The notes below the pieces were generated by a model. The model did no database searches and was not told where the DNA came from. It saw only the letters and a list, made by a program, of their open reading frames with translations. This document shows positions 8,408 to 18,479 of a stretch of 64,000 nucleotides of DNA, piece by piece. The position numbers were made by a program, and so were the translations under genes. The stretch comes from Lachnospiraceae bacterium (GTDB taxonomy: Bacteria > Bacillota > Clostridia > Lachnospirales > Lachnospiraceae). The stretch spans positions 16,795 through 80,794 of the forward strand of contig JAKSRW010000013.1 in NCBI GenBank assembly GCA_024403355.1. Reading direction: 5' to 3'. The stretch's first letter is position 1. Each line of letters begins with the position of its first letter.

Positions 8408-10396
8408 ATGCTTCTTGGCGATAGTGTGAAAAATATAAAGGGAGTAGGCGAGAAGAGCGCCAAGCTCCTTGAAAAGCTTGATATAAATACAGTACATGAC
8501 CTCATTACCCATTTTCCAAGGGACTATGAGGTTTTTTCGATGCCTGAGAGAATAGATGATGCCAAAGAGGGTGAAACAATCACTATCGAAGGTATGATAT
8601 CGAGGCTGACTGCGAAGGCAGGCAGAAAGCATCTGGTTACCTGCTTTTGTTCGGACCCCAGCGGAGCAATTAAGCTTAAATGGTTTAATCAGCCTTATAT
8701 GACAAAGCTTTTGAAGCCGGGTACCCGCTATCTTTTCCGAGGTACGGTAAAGTCTGACGGGGCTGAGTATTTTATTCAGCAGCCAAAGCTTTACGGAAGG
8801 GATGAATACAGAAGCCTGATGGCAAGTCTTCAGCCGCGTTACGATCTCACAAAGGGACTTACTCATAATTTCATTCTGAAGGCGGCAAGGACCGTTCTTG
8901 AAAATGTTGATTTTGAGGAGACTTTACCTGCGAAATTCCGTAAGGAAAATAATCTGATGAAATATGAGGATGCTCTGCAGAGTATCCATTTCCCGGATTC
9001 CATGGAGGATGCACTTTTAGCCAGACGCCGCCTTGTATTTGATGAGTTTGTGGAGTTTTTCACGGCGCTTCATGCCCTTAAAGAGGGACGAAGCGAGGAG
9101 AAAAACGGCTATCCCGTTACGGACTATACTGATTGTGACAGACTGCTTTTGGAGCTTCCGTTTAAGCTTACCGGAGCCCAGCTTAAGGTTTTTGAGGATG
9201 TTAAAAGGGATATGTCGTCAGAGAAGCTTATGTGCAGGATGATTGAAGGAGATGTAGGCTCAGGAAAAACCATTATGGCTATGCTCGCCATGCTGGCAGC
9301 GGTCAGAGCAGGCTATCAGGCCGCACTTATGGTACCGACCGAGGTGCTTGCCACGCAGCACTACAATGAATTCTGTGAAAGACTTGCATCCTATAATATC
9401 CGCTGCAGGCTTTTGGTGGGTTCAATGACCGCTTCAGAAAAGAAGAAGGCCTATGCGGAAATAAAGGCGGGAGAATGCGATATAATCATCGGTACGCATG
9501 CATTAATTCAGGATAAGCTGGAATTTGCCGCTTTGGGACTTGCGGTAATCGATGAACAGCACAGATTTGGTGTAAAGCAGCGCGAGTGCCTTAAGAACAA
9601 GGGCTTAAAGCCGCATATTCTCTGCATGAGCGCAACCCCCATTCCGCGTTCGCTCAGTCTGATTTTATATGGGGATATGGATCTGTCGGTCATTGATGAG
9701 ATGCCTGCGGAACGATTACCCATTAAAAACTGCATAATTGATTCCGCATCAAGAATGACGGCGGTCAATTTCCTTCGAAAAGAGGTGGCGGCAGGTCATC
9801 AGGCCTACTGCATATGTCCCATGGTCGAGGAAAGTGAAATGATGGACGGAGAAAATGTCATAGATTATTCAGAGACCTTATCGGAGACTCTTGATACGAT
9901 TGAAGAGATGGATTCAAAGCTTAAGGTAAACAGAAGAATAGTTGTCGAATACCTTCACGGAAAAATGACGCCTTCGGCAAAAAATGAAGTGATGGAGCGT
10001 TTTGCATCCGGTAAAACAGATATTCTGGTAAGTACAACCGTAGTCGAGGTTGGCGTAAATGTTAAAAACGCTACCGTAATGCTTATAGAAAATTCCGAGC
10101 GCTTCGGTCTTGCACAGCTTCATCAGCTGCGAGGCCGTGTCGGACGAGGCAAATGGCAGTCCTACTGTATATTTGTTAAAGGCAAATCAGGCAAGGAGAT
10201 TGATGAGCGTCTGGGAATCCTTCGTGACAATAATAACGGATTCAAGGTGGCGGAAGAGGATTTGAAGCTGCGCGGTCCGGGAGATTTGTTCGGTGTTCGT
10301 CAGGCAGGAGAGCTTTCCTGGAAGCTGGCAGATATTTATAGCGATGCGGCGCTTTTAGCCCTTGCCAAGGATTACTGTCATGAAAATGAAATCTGA
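8408..10396 (+). CDS. recG: ATP-dependent DNA helicase RecG
   Basis: 662 residues. Wedge/OB domain at about 1-190; helicase motor with Walker A GDVGSGKT at about 281-288, DEQH box near 382 (IDEQHRFGVKQR), motif III MSATPIPRSL and motif VI QLRGRVGRG. The family remodels stalled forks and Holliday junctions and unwinds R-loops. The C-terminus (LALAKDYCHENEI) stops slightly earlier than in many RecG proteins, but all helicase motifs are intact. It starts two bases after maf. Confidence 0.96.
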   Translation: MLLGDSVKNIKGVGEKSAKLLEKLDINTVHDLITHFPRDYEVFSMPERIDDAKEGETITIEGMISRLTAKAGRKHLVTCFCSDPSGAIKLKWFNQPYMTKLLKPGTRYLFRGTVKSDGAEYFIQQPKLYGRDEYRSLMASLQPRYDLTKGLTHNFILKAARTVLENVDFEETLPAKFRKENNLMKYEDALQSIHFPDSMEDALLARRRLVFDEFVEFFTALHALKEGRSEEKNGYPVTDYTDCDRLLLELPFKLTGAQLKVFEDVKRDMSSEKLMCRMIEGDVGSGKTIMAMLAMLAAVRAGYQAALMVPTEVLATQHYNEFCERLASYNIRCRLLVGSMTASEKKKAYAEIKAGECDIIIGTHALIQDKLEFAALGLAVIDEQHRFGVKQRECLKNKGLKPHILCMSATPIPRSLSLILYGDMDLSVIDEMPAERLPIKNCIIDSASRMTAVNFLRKEVAAGHQAYCICPMVEESEMMDGENVIDYSETLSETLDTIEEMDSKLKVNRRIVVEYLHGKMTPSAKNEVMERFASGKTDILVSTTVVEVGVNVKNATVMLIENSERFGLAQLHQLRGRVGRGKWQSYCIFVKGKSGKEIDERLGILRDNNNGFKVAEEDLKLRGPGDLFGVRQAGELSWKLADIYSDAALLALAKDYCHENEI

Positions 10397-10451
10397 GCCT
10401 GAGCCGGGGATAATATACACCTGTGCGCCAATCTGGCGAATAACAAATATC

Positions 10452-10479
10452 TTGCTATAATTACCCATTGTGATATAAT
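10452..10479 (+). promoter_or_regulatory. Probable extended -10 promoter
   Basis: TTGCTA (10452-10457), 16-base spacer, TATAAT (10474-10479), with TG one base before the -10. It lies 35 bases before the TTG start of the membrane-protein gene and probably drives the 10.5-kb cluster. Confidence 0.6.
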
Positions 10480-10513
10480 AAACTATATATGTCTATTTTT
10501 AGGGGATTTTATT

Positions 10514-12556
10514 TTGTTAGCAGTTCTTTATATACTTTTGAGCTTTGCGACAGGCTTTTGTCTGATTGAGACACAGCTTCCGAAGCTTTCGTTAATAAGT
10601 GAAAAAACCTTTACGGGCAGGCAGATATCGCTTTCAAAGCTCTTTGTTCTGATTCCGGCCTGGTATTGTTCGGGTACACTTGCGATGACATGGCCTGTAT
10701 ATATTCTGGCCTGTTTATTTAATAAAAACGATAATAATCTGATGATAGCGAATACGATAGTAATGTCCGCAGCGGCAGTATACATTGTAATTTCGCTTTT
10801 TCTGCTGTTAAAAAAGAGACAGAGAAGGTTTTTGGCGGATATTAAAAAGCTTACGCTATCGGAGCTTATAATACTTGCTTTGATCTGTGTACTTATCTGT
10901 GTGCTTATGTTCAGAACTCTGAGCAATAAGGATGGGCAGCTTTATGTAGGTCTGTCCGTTTTCAGCGATTTCAGCACGCATCTGAGTATGATAAGGTCAT
11001 TTTCGCACGGTTCAAATTATCCTACCTGGTACTCTTTTTTTGCGGGGCAGGATGTAAAGTATCATTTTATGTTCCAGTTTTTGTGCGGAAATCTGGAGTT
11101 TTTGGGATTAAGACTTGATCTGGCCTTTAATATTCCGAGTATTTTGAGCCTTATATCCGCATATATGATGCTTTATGCATTTGCGGTGAAGCTTACCGGA
11201 AGCAAGCTCATAGGAAAGCTTACCTGGGCGTTTTTCACCTTCAGAAGCTCATGGGCTCTTTTTGAATATATAAAAAATATCGATAACGGTCACATTCTGA
11301 AGACCCTTGCCGAGAACACGGAATTTATAGGTGCCACTAATCACGAGGACTGGGGCTTATGGAATCTGAATGTTTACTGCAACCAGCGTCATCTGGCCTT
11401 CAGCCTTACGGTAATGATACTTGTAATCATGCTGATGCTTCCGCCTCTTTATAAGATGGCAGAACGCCTGAAGGGTGAGGCTTCTGTAAAGAGCTTCTTT
11501 ATGAATTCGCTTTTGGCGCGTGAGGGCTGGGCCGTTAAGGATTTAAGAACCTGTATTTTTGCCGGACTTATTCTGGGAGGAATAGGCTTCTTTAACGGTG
11601 CGGTGCTTATCGGAACGGTAATGATTCTTTTCTTTATTGCCGCAGGAAGTGACCAAAGACTGGAATTTGTGATTACGGCAGCCATTGCGGGCGGGCTCAG
11701 TATGCTTCAGAGCAAGACCTTTATCGATGGCAGTCTGTTTGAGCCGCAGTTTTTCTACGGATTTTTGAGCGAACCGAGAACCCTGTTTTCGAGCATAGAT
11801 TTTATCTGGAAAATGATGGGTATAGTATCTCTTGTGCTTATCGCTGAATTTGTTATTGTTAAGGGTGTTAAGAGATATTTAATGATATGCTTCTCGATTC
11901 CGATTCTGTTCTCGTTTTATGTTTCGCTTACGCCCGATATTGCCGTAAATCATAAATATATTATGATGGCAATTATGTTTCTTGATATATTTGCGGCGGA
12001 GCTGGTTGTCAGACTCTGGAGAATAAAGTCTCTTATGGTGAAGGCAGTGACCGTAATTATTATCGCCTGCCTGACCTTAAGCGGTGTATACGAAACGGAG
12101 ATTGTCATTAAGAAAAACAATGACGAGTCGGCCTTTAAATTTGATAATGAGGACCCTCTTACCGAATGGATATGGGAGAATACGGATGCTCATGATATTT
12201 TCCTTACCGGAAATTATTACCTGACACCTGGAGGCTACGGCAGCAAAATCCTGCTTTCCGGAGCCATGATTTACTACGGCTGGGAATATTTTACATGGTC
12301 TGCGGGCTATGATACGGATGCAAGAGGCTACCTTGTTCACAATATTTATTCCTGCAGCGACCCTGATTTGTTATATGATATGGTGGACGAAACAGGGGTA
12401 AAATATATAGTTGTTGATGAAAGAAACCGCGGGGCGGAGGAATATGAGCTTTGCGAGTGGATATTTGATTTATGTTATAAAAAGGTATATAGCGACGGGG
12501 AAGGCTATGACCAGATTTCAATTTATGATGCGTCAGAAAAGCTTTTGATGCGCTGA
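10514..12556 (+). CDS. Large polytopic membrane protein, GT-C / DUF2298-like
   Basis: 680 residues with many hydrophobic segments and a soluble C-terminal region (about 550-680). Start TTG at 10514, seven bases after AGGGGAT; an ATG-initiated alternative would cut the first membrane segment. After two or three N-terminal helices it has a loop with DFSTHLSMIRSF and WYSFFAGQDVKYHFMFQF. This matches in position and pattern the SGNPINYYYVGQFMATY loop of the protein two genes down. GT-C-type and DUF2298 membrane proteins are generally linked to glycan or lipid-linked sugar chemistry; the substrate is unknown. The glycosyltransferase that follows could supply a polyprenyl-phosphate sugar donor (inference). 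Confidence 0.65.
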   Translation: MLAVLYILLSFATGFCLIETQLPKLSLISEKTFTGRQISLSKLFVLIPAWYCSGTLAMTWPVYILACLFNKNDNNLMIANTIVMSAAAVYIVISLFLLLKKRQRRFLADIKKLTLSELIILALICVLICVLMFRTLSNKDGQLYVGLSVFSDFSTHLSMIRSFSHGSNYPTWYSFFAGQDVKYHFMFQFLCGNLEFLGLRLDLAFNIPSILSLISAYMMLYAFAVKLTGSKLIGKLTWAFFTFRSSWALFEYIKNIDNGHILKTLAENTEFIGATNHEDWGLWNLNVYCNQRHLAFSLTVMILVIMLMLPPLYKMAERLKGEASVKSFFMNSLLAREGWAVKDLRTCIFAGLILGGIGFFNGAVLIGTVMILFFIAAGSDQRLEFVITAAIAGGLSMLQSKTFIDGSLFEPQFFYGFLSEPRTLFSSIDFIWKMMGIVSLVLIAEFVIVKGVKRYLMICFSIPILFSFYVSLTPDIAVNHKYIMMAIMFLDIFAAELVVRLWRIKSLMVKAVTVIIIACLTLSGVYETEIVIKKNNDESAFKFDNEDPLTEWIWENTDAHDIFLTGNYYLTPGGYGSKILLSGAMIYYGWEYFTWSAGYDTDARGYLVHNIYSCSDPDLLYDMVDETGVKYIVVDERNRGAEEYELCEWIFDLCYKKVYSDGEGYDQISIYDASEKLLMR

Positions 12557-12572
12557 TGCGAAGGGAGAAGAG

Positions 12573-13292
12573 ATGGATAAACTTTATATTGTAATTCCCG
12601 CCTACAACGAGGAAGAGAACATCAAGGATGTTGTAAATGACTGGTATCCCGTAGTGGATAAAATCGGCAACGATTCAAAGCTGGTTATTATAGATGACGG
12701 TAGTAAGGATTCCACCTACAGTATTTTACAGGAAATGGCAAAGGAAAAGCCGGCGCTTTTACCTGTAACAAAGCCTAACGGCGGACACGGAGCCACAGTG
12801 CTTTATGGATACAATTTTGCTCTGGAAAACGGTGCTGATTATGTATTCCAGACAGATTCCGACGGGCAGACCCTTGTGGAGGAATTCTGGCCCTTCTGGG
12901 AAAAGAGGGAGCAGTTCGATATGGTAATCGGACACAGAGCGGGCAGACAGGACGGCTTTTCGAGAAAATTCGTTACAAAGACCTTAAAGCTTGTATGCAG
13001 AATCTGTTTCCATGTAAAGGTTACCGATGCAAATACGCCCTTCAGACTTATGGAGGCTAAGGTTCTTAAGGATAATCTCAAATATGTTCCCGAGAACTTT
13101 AATCTTTCAAATGTTATTCTTTCTGTAATTTACGCAAAGCGCAAGCAGAAGGTTCAGTACATGCCGATTACCTTCAGACCCAGACAGGGCGGAGTTAATT
13201 CCATTAACATGAAGAAAATCTTCAAAATCGGTAAGCAGGCCTGGAAGGATTTCAGACAGATTAATAAATCATTAAAACAGATAGAGGAATAA
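12573..13292 (+). CDS. Family 2 glycosyltransferase, polyprenyl-phosphate sugar synthase type
   Basis: 239 residues, a single GT-A domain without an obvious membrane segment. It opens with LYIVIPAYNEEENIKDVV, and has VIIDDGSKDST, GGHGATVLYGYNFALENGAD and QTDSDGQT (the DXD-like metal site). This resembles dolichol/undecaprenyl-phosphate mannose or glucose synthases. Tightly packed between the two membrane proteins: 16 bases after the first and 3 bases before the second, so it likely makes a lipid-linked sugar used by one or both. Confidence 0.88.
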   Translation: MDKLYIVIPAYNEEENIKDVVNDWYPVVDKIGNDSKLVIIDDGSKDSTYSILQEMAKEKPALLPVTKPNGGHGATVLYGYNFALENGADYVFQTDSDGQTLVEEFWPFWEKREQFDMVIGHRAGRQDGFSRKFVTKTLKLVCRICFHVKVTDANTPFRLMEAKVLKDNLKYVPENFNLSNVILSVIYAKRKQKVQYMPITFRPRQGGVNSINMKKIFKIGKQAWKDFRQINKSLKQIEE

Positions 13293-13295
13293 ATT

Positions 13296-15959
13296 ATGTC
13301 TAACAGCTCTCGTGCGGAGAATGCAAAGAGGAAAGAGGCCGAAAGGAATTTTATCCTTACTGCAGACAATGTTATAAAATATAGTGTTCTGATTGTTTCA
13401 CTGATATTTCTTGCACTGACCGCCTATGCGCTTTTCGGTGAGGAATTCGGTGTGTTCTTTAAATGGTATCTTGTGGTATTTGCCGGCGGTGTGGCTTTTA
13501 TGCCGCTGTCGATGCTTCTTATGGGCAGATTCAGAGATTCGGGCTGGATAGTTTCCAAGGTTATGGCTATAGCTGTAAGCGGCTGGTTAAGCTGGTTTCT
13601 GGCTTCGATAAAGCTTGTGAAATTTACCGAAGCATCCTGCTGGATATGCCTGATTATCTGCTTTTTGGCAAATCTGGCGCTTTATATTTTCTATGAGCGC
13701 AGGCATAAGGAGAAAATCAGACTATTTACCGACACCGATAAAACAGTTACGGCCATTCTGCTGGCTGAGATCATATTTTTTGCGGTATTTATTTTCTGGA
13801 TGTATTTAAAGGGCTTCAAGCCCGAAGCTTACGGAAATACCGAAAAGCTTATGGATTTCGGCTTTATGCAGGCCCTTTACAGATCGGATTATATGCCGGC
13901 TGAGGATATCTGGCTTTCGGGTAATCCGATAAACTATTATTATGTCGGCCAGTTTATGGCTACATATATTACAAAGCTTGCCGGCACTACGGTAGGCTAC
14001 GGCTACAACCTGATGCTGATGCTCATTGCCGCCTTCAGCTTTTCAATGCCCTGTTCAATAGTGGCTACAGCCGCAGAGGCCTTTGCGGAAAAATTCGAAG
14101 CAGGAAAATATGAGTTAAGAAGACGAATTTTCCCTTATCTTGCCGGCGGAGCGGCAGGTGTGACCGTTTCCTTTGCGGGAAATATGCATTATCCGATATT
14201 TAACGACATGGTTCCCGTGGCAAGAACAATACTCGGACTTGACAGGCTGGCTGAGGATGCAGGTGTGGCATTTGACAATTACTGGTTCCCCAATGCCACC
14301 AGATACATCGGATATTTCCCTGAGACAACGGATAAAACTATTCATGAATTCCCGCTTTATTCCTTTGTGCTCGGAGACCTTCATGCTCACGTAATTAATA
14401 TTATATTTGTGCTTTGCGTGCTTGCGGTGCTTCTCGGCTTTATACTGAATAAGAGAGAAGCGATAAACAATGCAAAGAATTCGGCACAGTTTTACAGCGG
14501 CAGCGGTAAGAGCTTCTGGGGACTTTCACTCAGTGAGATTTTAGACCCTTCGGTAATTGTAATCGGATTCTTCATCGGACTTTTCCATACCACGAACTTC
14601 TGGGATTATCCGATATATTTCGTTGTGTCGGGTGCGATTATTCTCTTTATTAACTGCATTCTGCATAATTTTTCGAAGGCAACCGTTAAGCTTACGTTTT
14701 TACATGCGGTAATAGTTCTGGCAGTTTCCACTATTGTCTGTCTGCCCTTTACACTGAGCTTTGACCAGATTTCAAATTCGGTACGTCTTTGCGACCAGCA
14801 TACCCCCTTGTTCCAGCTCTTTATTCTCTGGGGTCTGCCTGTAATAATTGTACTGGTATTTCTTGCAAATCTTATAAAGGAACAGAAGGAAGCAGCTGTA
14901 TTTACCGATGAAGGCAACAGCTTTGCAAAGAAAAACGGACTTTTTAAATTCATTGCAAATATGGACAGTTCGGATCTTTTTATGATCACACTCGGCTTAT
15001 GTGCCATCGGACTGGTTATTTTGCCTGAAATTATTTACATTAAGGATATTTATTCGGGTGACTACAAGCGTGCAAATACAATGTTTAAGTTGACCTATCA
15101 GGCATTTATCATGTTCGGTATGGTTATGGCCTATGTTGTTACAAAATTTCTGCTTTTCAAAGAGAAGAGAACCAGAGTATTTGCTCTTGTGACAGGTATT
15201 TTTCTTATTTGGACCACAGGATACTTCGGAAATTCGACAAAGGCATGGTTCGGTGATTATTCAATCGGAAATACCTTCGGTGAAGAGCTTTCGGCCAATG
15301 AAGGCTTCATGGGTATTATGTTCCTGATAATGGCGATAATCATCCTTATCGGAGTATTTTCATACGGATATCTGCTTCTTACAAAAAAGAAGAGCTTTGT
15401 CGGACTCACTGTTTCTTCGGTGGGATGTCTGGTTGTTCTTTGCTCTTCGATGATTATGTGGTTTGTGATTTTCAAGCCCTCGGACCTTTATGAGGGACTT
15501 GATTCGGGAGAGTTCCTTAAGTCGGAAAACTATGCGGATTATAAGGCCGCACAGTGGATAGAAGATAATATCGAGGGGCGTCCGGTAATCCTTGAAGCAA
15601 ACGGACTCAGCTATACGCTCTATAACCGTATTTCCGGTCGAACAGGTCTTCCTACCGTACTCGGCTGGCGTACTCACGAATGGCTCTGGCGTTCGGATGC
15701 CTCGGGCGGTGTTCCGAAGATTATCGAGGAGAGAGAGGAAGATGTTGAAAAGCTTTTCCTTTCCGAGGATATGGGCGTAACAAGAGGCCTGATTGAGAAG
15801 TACAATATTGAATACATTTATATAGGTGACTGTGAGCGTGAGAAGTTCGAGGCCATGGACTACGGCAAGCTCTTATCGCTCGGACAGGTTATTTATCCTG
15901 CAGATTTCAATTCAGCGGATGTCAGCAGCAAAACCTTTATTATAAAGGTTAATAAATAA
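13296..15959 (+). CDS. DUF2298 (YYY-motif) giant membrane protein
   Basis: 887 residues with about 15-18 predicted membrane segments and a soluble C-terminal tail (from about residue 740). The triple-tyrosine motif SGNPINYYYVGQF, preceded by MDFGFMQALYRSDYMP, is the hallmark of the DUF2298/YYY family. A further loop carries HEFPLYSFVLGDLHAHVIN, with His and Asp residues that may line an active site. No reaction is established; GT-C-like glycosyl transfer is an inference from the fold class and the preceding glycosyltransferase. ATG at 13296 lies three bases after the previous stop. It shares its layout with the protein at 10514. Confidence 0.82.
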   Translation: MSNSSRAENAKRKEAERNFILTADNVIKYSVLIVSLIFLALTAYALFGEEFGVFFKWYLVVFAGGVAFMPLSMLLMGRFRDSGWIVSKVMAIAVSGWLSWFLASIKLVKFTEASCWICLIICFLANLALYIFYERRHKEKIRLFTDTDKTVTAILLAEIIFFAVFIFWMYLKGFKPEAYGNTEKLMDFGFMQALYRSDYMPAEDIWLSGNPINYYYVGQFMATYITKLAGTTVGYGYNLMLMLIAAFSFSMPCSIVATAAEAFAEKFEAGKYELRRRIFPYLAGGAAGVTVSFAGNMHYPIFNDMVPVARTILGLDRLAEDAGVAFDNYWFPNATRYIGYFPETTDKTIHEFPLYSFVLGDLHAHVINIIFVLCVLAVLLGFILNKREAINNAKNSAQFYSGSGKSFWGLSLSEILDPSVIVIGFFIGLFHTTNFWDYPIYFVVSGAIILFINCILHNFSKATVKLTFLHAVIVLAVSTIVCLPFTLSFDQISNSVRLCDQHTPLFQLFILWGLPVIIVLVFLANLIKEQKEAAVFTDEGNSFAKKNGLFKFIANMDSSDLFMITLGLCAIGLVILPEIIYIKDIYSGDYKRANTMFKLTYQAFIMFGMVMAYVVTKFLLFKEKRTRVFALVTGIFLIWTTGYFGNSTKAWFGDYSIGNTFGEELSANEGFMGIMFLIMAIIILIGVFSYGYLLLTKKKSFVGLTVSSVGCLVVLCSSMIMWFVIFKPSDLYEGLDSGEFLKSENYADYKAAQWIEDNIEGRPVILEANGLSYTLYNRISGRTGLPTVLGWRTHEWLWRSDASGGVPKIIEEREEDVEKLFLSEDMGVTRGLIEKYNIEYIYIGDCEREKFEAMDYGKLLSLGQVIYPADFNSADVSSKTFIIKVNK

Positions 15960-15993
15960 TTGATTAGGGAAGCTTTAGTATTAGAGGTGACAT

Positions 15994-17826
15994 ATGGAAG
16001 AAATCCGTAATTCGGATTATCAGCTTATAGAGCGTGTTTCGAAAATCGTTAACGACAATATGCCCGTTAACGAATCCATAGAGCATATTCTTGCGGAGCT
16101 GGGCACGAACCTGGGGCTGTATTATATTACAATTAAAGAGGTTTCACCTGATGAGCATATCGTAAAATGTACCTACGAATGGTCAGCTGACAATGTTAAG
16201 GAGCTTATCAACTGCGAGTCGCGATATGTATATTCGGGTCCCTGGGATGAATGGATAAAAAGCTATGAGAATGAAGCCCACATCTGGACCTGGGACAAAG
16301 ATAGGGGAGAGGAATGCCCTGTAAGAATTATTCGTCCCGAGGTGGCAGGCTCCATTATTCAGGTGCCCATTTACCGTTATGAGGTTTTTGCGGGCTGTGT
16401 TGAATGCGTAGACAGCCGTAGCGGACGTGAGTGGAGTGAGAATGAAATTGCTCTTATTAAGCAGTTTGGAACAATTCTTGTAAAGTATCTTTTTAAGATT
16501 CGTGAAATATCTGATACCTCATCGGACGTACTTACCGAGCTTTATGACAGGACAACAAGACTGCCCAAGTACGAGTATTTCTGCAAGGAAATCGAAAGCA
16601 ATTTAAGCCAGCTCGATAATTGTCAGCTGGTAATTCTCAGTATCGATTTTTCGAATTTTAAATATGTTAATGAAAAATACGGTCATCAGGAGGGTAATTA
16701 CTGTCTTGAGATGATAGCGAAGGATATTTACAGACATTCGAAGTGGCTGATTTCCTGCTGTCGTTCCCACAGTGATAATTTCCTGATTCTGGGAAAATGC
16801 GATAAACTCATTACGAAGACCAGAATTCGTCTGGCGGTTGAGGGCTTTGCCGAGGAAGAGGAAAGAAAGCTTGCGGAGCGCTATTTTGACTGTAATCTTA
16901 CCATTAATCTCGGTATTCACATCATCCGTTCCGATAATGAGAATATAGAACAGGCAATTTCAAATGCAAATCTTGCCAGAAAATTTGCAAAAAAGGAAAA
17001 GGTTCGCTCGGGTCATACCTGCCTGCTTTATGAGCCCATGATGTCCTATAAGATTAAGCAGGACGCGGATTATATTTCGACCATGTCTAAAGGCATCGAG
17101 AACGGAGAGTTCTTCGTGGAATATCAGCCGCTTACTACCACCGATACCCTCGAGGTGGTGAGCTGCGAGGCAGTGGTACGCTGGCGCAGAGAGAATTTTT
17201 ATAAGCTTATGCCTGCGGATTTTGTTCCGATTTTTGAAAAGGACGGCTGTATAATCAAGGTGGACTACTTTGTTTACGATGATGTATTCAAAAGCATCCG
17301 TAATCGTCTTGACAACGGTCAGAATGTGGTCCCGGTTGCGCTTAATGTAAATATAGTTCATTTTTACGAGAACAGGCTGCTTGAATACATTGACTCGATT
17401 CAGGAAAAATACCAAATTCCTCCCGAGCTTATATCATTTGAAATGGATGAGCGTGTATTTGTAAAAATGTATGATAATGTGACGGTATTTATCGACCAGC
17501 TTCATGAAAGAGGCTATTCGGTATATATTGATAATTTCGGTAACGGTTATTCCTCACTCAATATTCTTACAAGCTTCAAGATTGACGGTATTAAAATTGA
17601 CCGTGCATTTCTCAGAAGCAATCTGGAGCCAAACAACAAGATTATTATTTCATGTGTTGTTGAGATGGCGGGAAAGCTCGGACTTAAGGTAGTAACCGAG
17701 GGCGTTGAAAATGAGGAACAAAGGCAGTTTATCGAGAATACGGGCTGTAAGCTGATTCAGGGCAATCTCTACAGCTGCCCTGTAAATATCGATAAGCTCG
17801 GAACAATGATAGGTGATAAGGTTTGA
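15994..17826 (+). CDS. GAF-GGDEF-EAL protein with degenerate signalling motifs
   Basis: 610 residues: GAF-like N-terminus (about 1-165), GGDEF-like domain (about 180-330), EAL domain (about 350-605). The GGDEF signature is replaced by HSDNF near residue 259, so diguanylate cyclase activity is unlikely. In the EAL domain, E-A-V near 392, KIDRAF and TEGVEN are kept. The metal-binding DDFG motif is D-N-F-G at about 513, losing the second aspartate. It may bind c-di-GMP or act as a regulator rather than an enzyme (inference). AGAGGTGAC precedes the ATG; rsmD follows after 33 bases. Confidence 0.85.
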   Translation: MEEIRNSDYQLIERVSKIVNDNMPVNESIEHILAELGTNLGLYYITIKEVSPDEHIVKCTYEWSADNVKELINCESRYVYSGPWDEWIKSYENEAHIWTWDKDRGEECPVRIIRPEVAGSIIQVPIYRYEVFAGCVECVDSRSGREWSENEIALIKQFGTILVKYLFKIREISDTSSDVLTELYDRTTRLPKYEYFCKEIESNLSQLDNCQLVILSIDFSNFKYVNEKYGHQEGNYCLEMIAKDIYRHSKWLISCCRSHSDNFLILGKCDKLITKTRIRLAVEGFAEEEERKLAERYFDCNLTINLGIHIIRSDNENIEQAISNANLARKFAKKEKVRSGHTCLLYEPMMSYKIKQDADYISTMSKGIENGEFFVEYQPLTTTDTLEVVSCEAVVRWRRENFYKLMPADFVPIFEKDGCIIKVDYFVYDDVFKSIRNRLDNGQNVVPVALNVNIVHFYENRLLEYIDSIQEKYQIPPELISFEMDERVFVKMYDNVTVFIDQLHERGYSVYIDNFGNGYSSLNILTSFKIDGIKIDRAFLRSNLEPNNKIIISCVVEMAGKLGLKVVTEGVENEEQRQFIENTGCKLIQGNLYSCPVNIDKLGTMIGDKV

Positions 17827-17859
17827 AAAGTTGTTAGATTCATTGCATTAGGAGGAAGA

Positions 17860-18414
17860 ATGCGAGTAATTTCAGGAAAGGCCGGAAGACTTCTGCTTGT
17901 CACACCAAAGGGACTGGCGGTAAGACCGACCACGGACAGAATAAAGGAAACACTTTTTAATATAATAAATCCATATCTGTTTGAATGTGAGTTTTTGGAC
18001 CTCTTTGCGGGTTCGGGTGCCATTGGAATAGAAGCACTCAGCCGCGGCGCCGCAAAATGTGTATTTGTGGAAAACAGCCGCGAGTCAAAGGACTGCATTG
18101 AGAAGAATCTGAAAAGCACAAGGCTTGAGGAGAATGCAGAGCTTTTGTTCAGAGATGCGGTCATGGCAATTCCGGTGCTTTACAATCAGGGAAAGCGCTT
18201 TGATATCATTTTCATGGACCCGCCCTATAATATGGAGCATGAAAAAAAGGTGCTTGAGCAGCTTGAAAAGACACGTATTCTTAAGGAAGACGGAATGATT
18301 ATCGTAGAGGCTTCTGCCGATACTGATTTCTCTTATATTGAGGACAGCTGCTTTACGATTACCCGTGAAAAAAAATATGGCTCAAATAAGCATATTTTTA
18401 TTGCATACAAATAA
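17860..18414 (+). CDS. rsmD: 16S rRNA (guanine966-N2)-methyltransferase
   Basis: 184 residues. N-terminal MRVISGKAGRLLLVTPKGL, the SAM-binding FLDLFAGSGAIGIEALSRGA and the catalytic IMDPPYN motif are all present. It methylates G966 of 16S rRNA in the small subunit. GGAGGAAG precedes the ATG closely. The rsmD-coaD order is widely conserved in Firmicutes and holds here. Confidence 0.95.
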   Translation: MRVISGKAGRLLLVTPKGLAVRPTTDRIKETLFNIINPYLFECEFLDLFAGSGAIGIEALSRGAAKCVFVENSRESKDCIEKNLKSTRLEENAELLFRDAVMAIPVLYNQGKRFDIIFMDPPYNMEHEKKVLEQLEKTRILKEDGMIIVEASADTDFSYIEDSCFTITREKKYGSNKHIFIAYK

Positions 18415-18428
18415 AAAATACTTATAAT
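18401..18428 (+). promoter_or_regulatory. Probable promoter for coaD
   Basis: TTGCAT (18401-18406), 16-base spacer, TATAAT (18423-18428). It overlaps the end of rsmD and would allow coaD transcription independent of rsmD. Confidence 0.45.
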
Positions 18429-18479
18429 TATATAATAGATAATAATGTGAACAGATAATTCACATATATTGGAAGGAGA

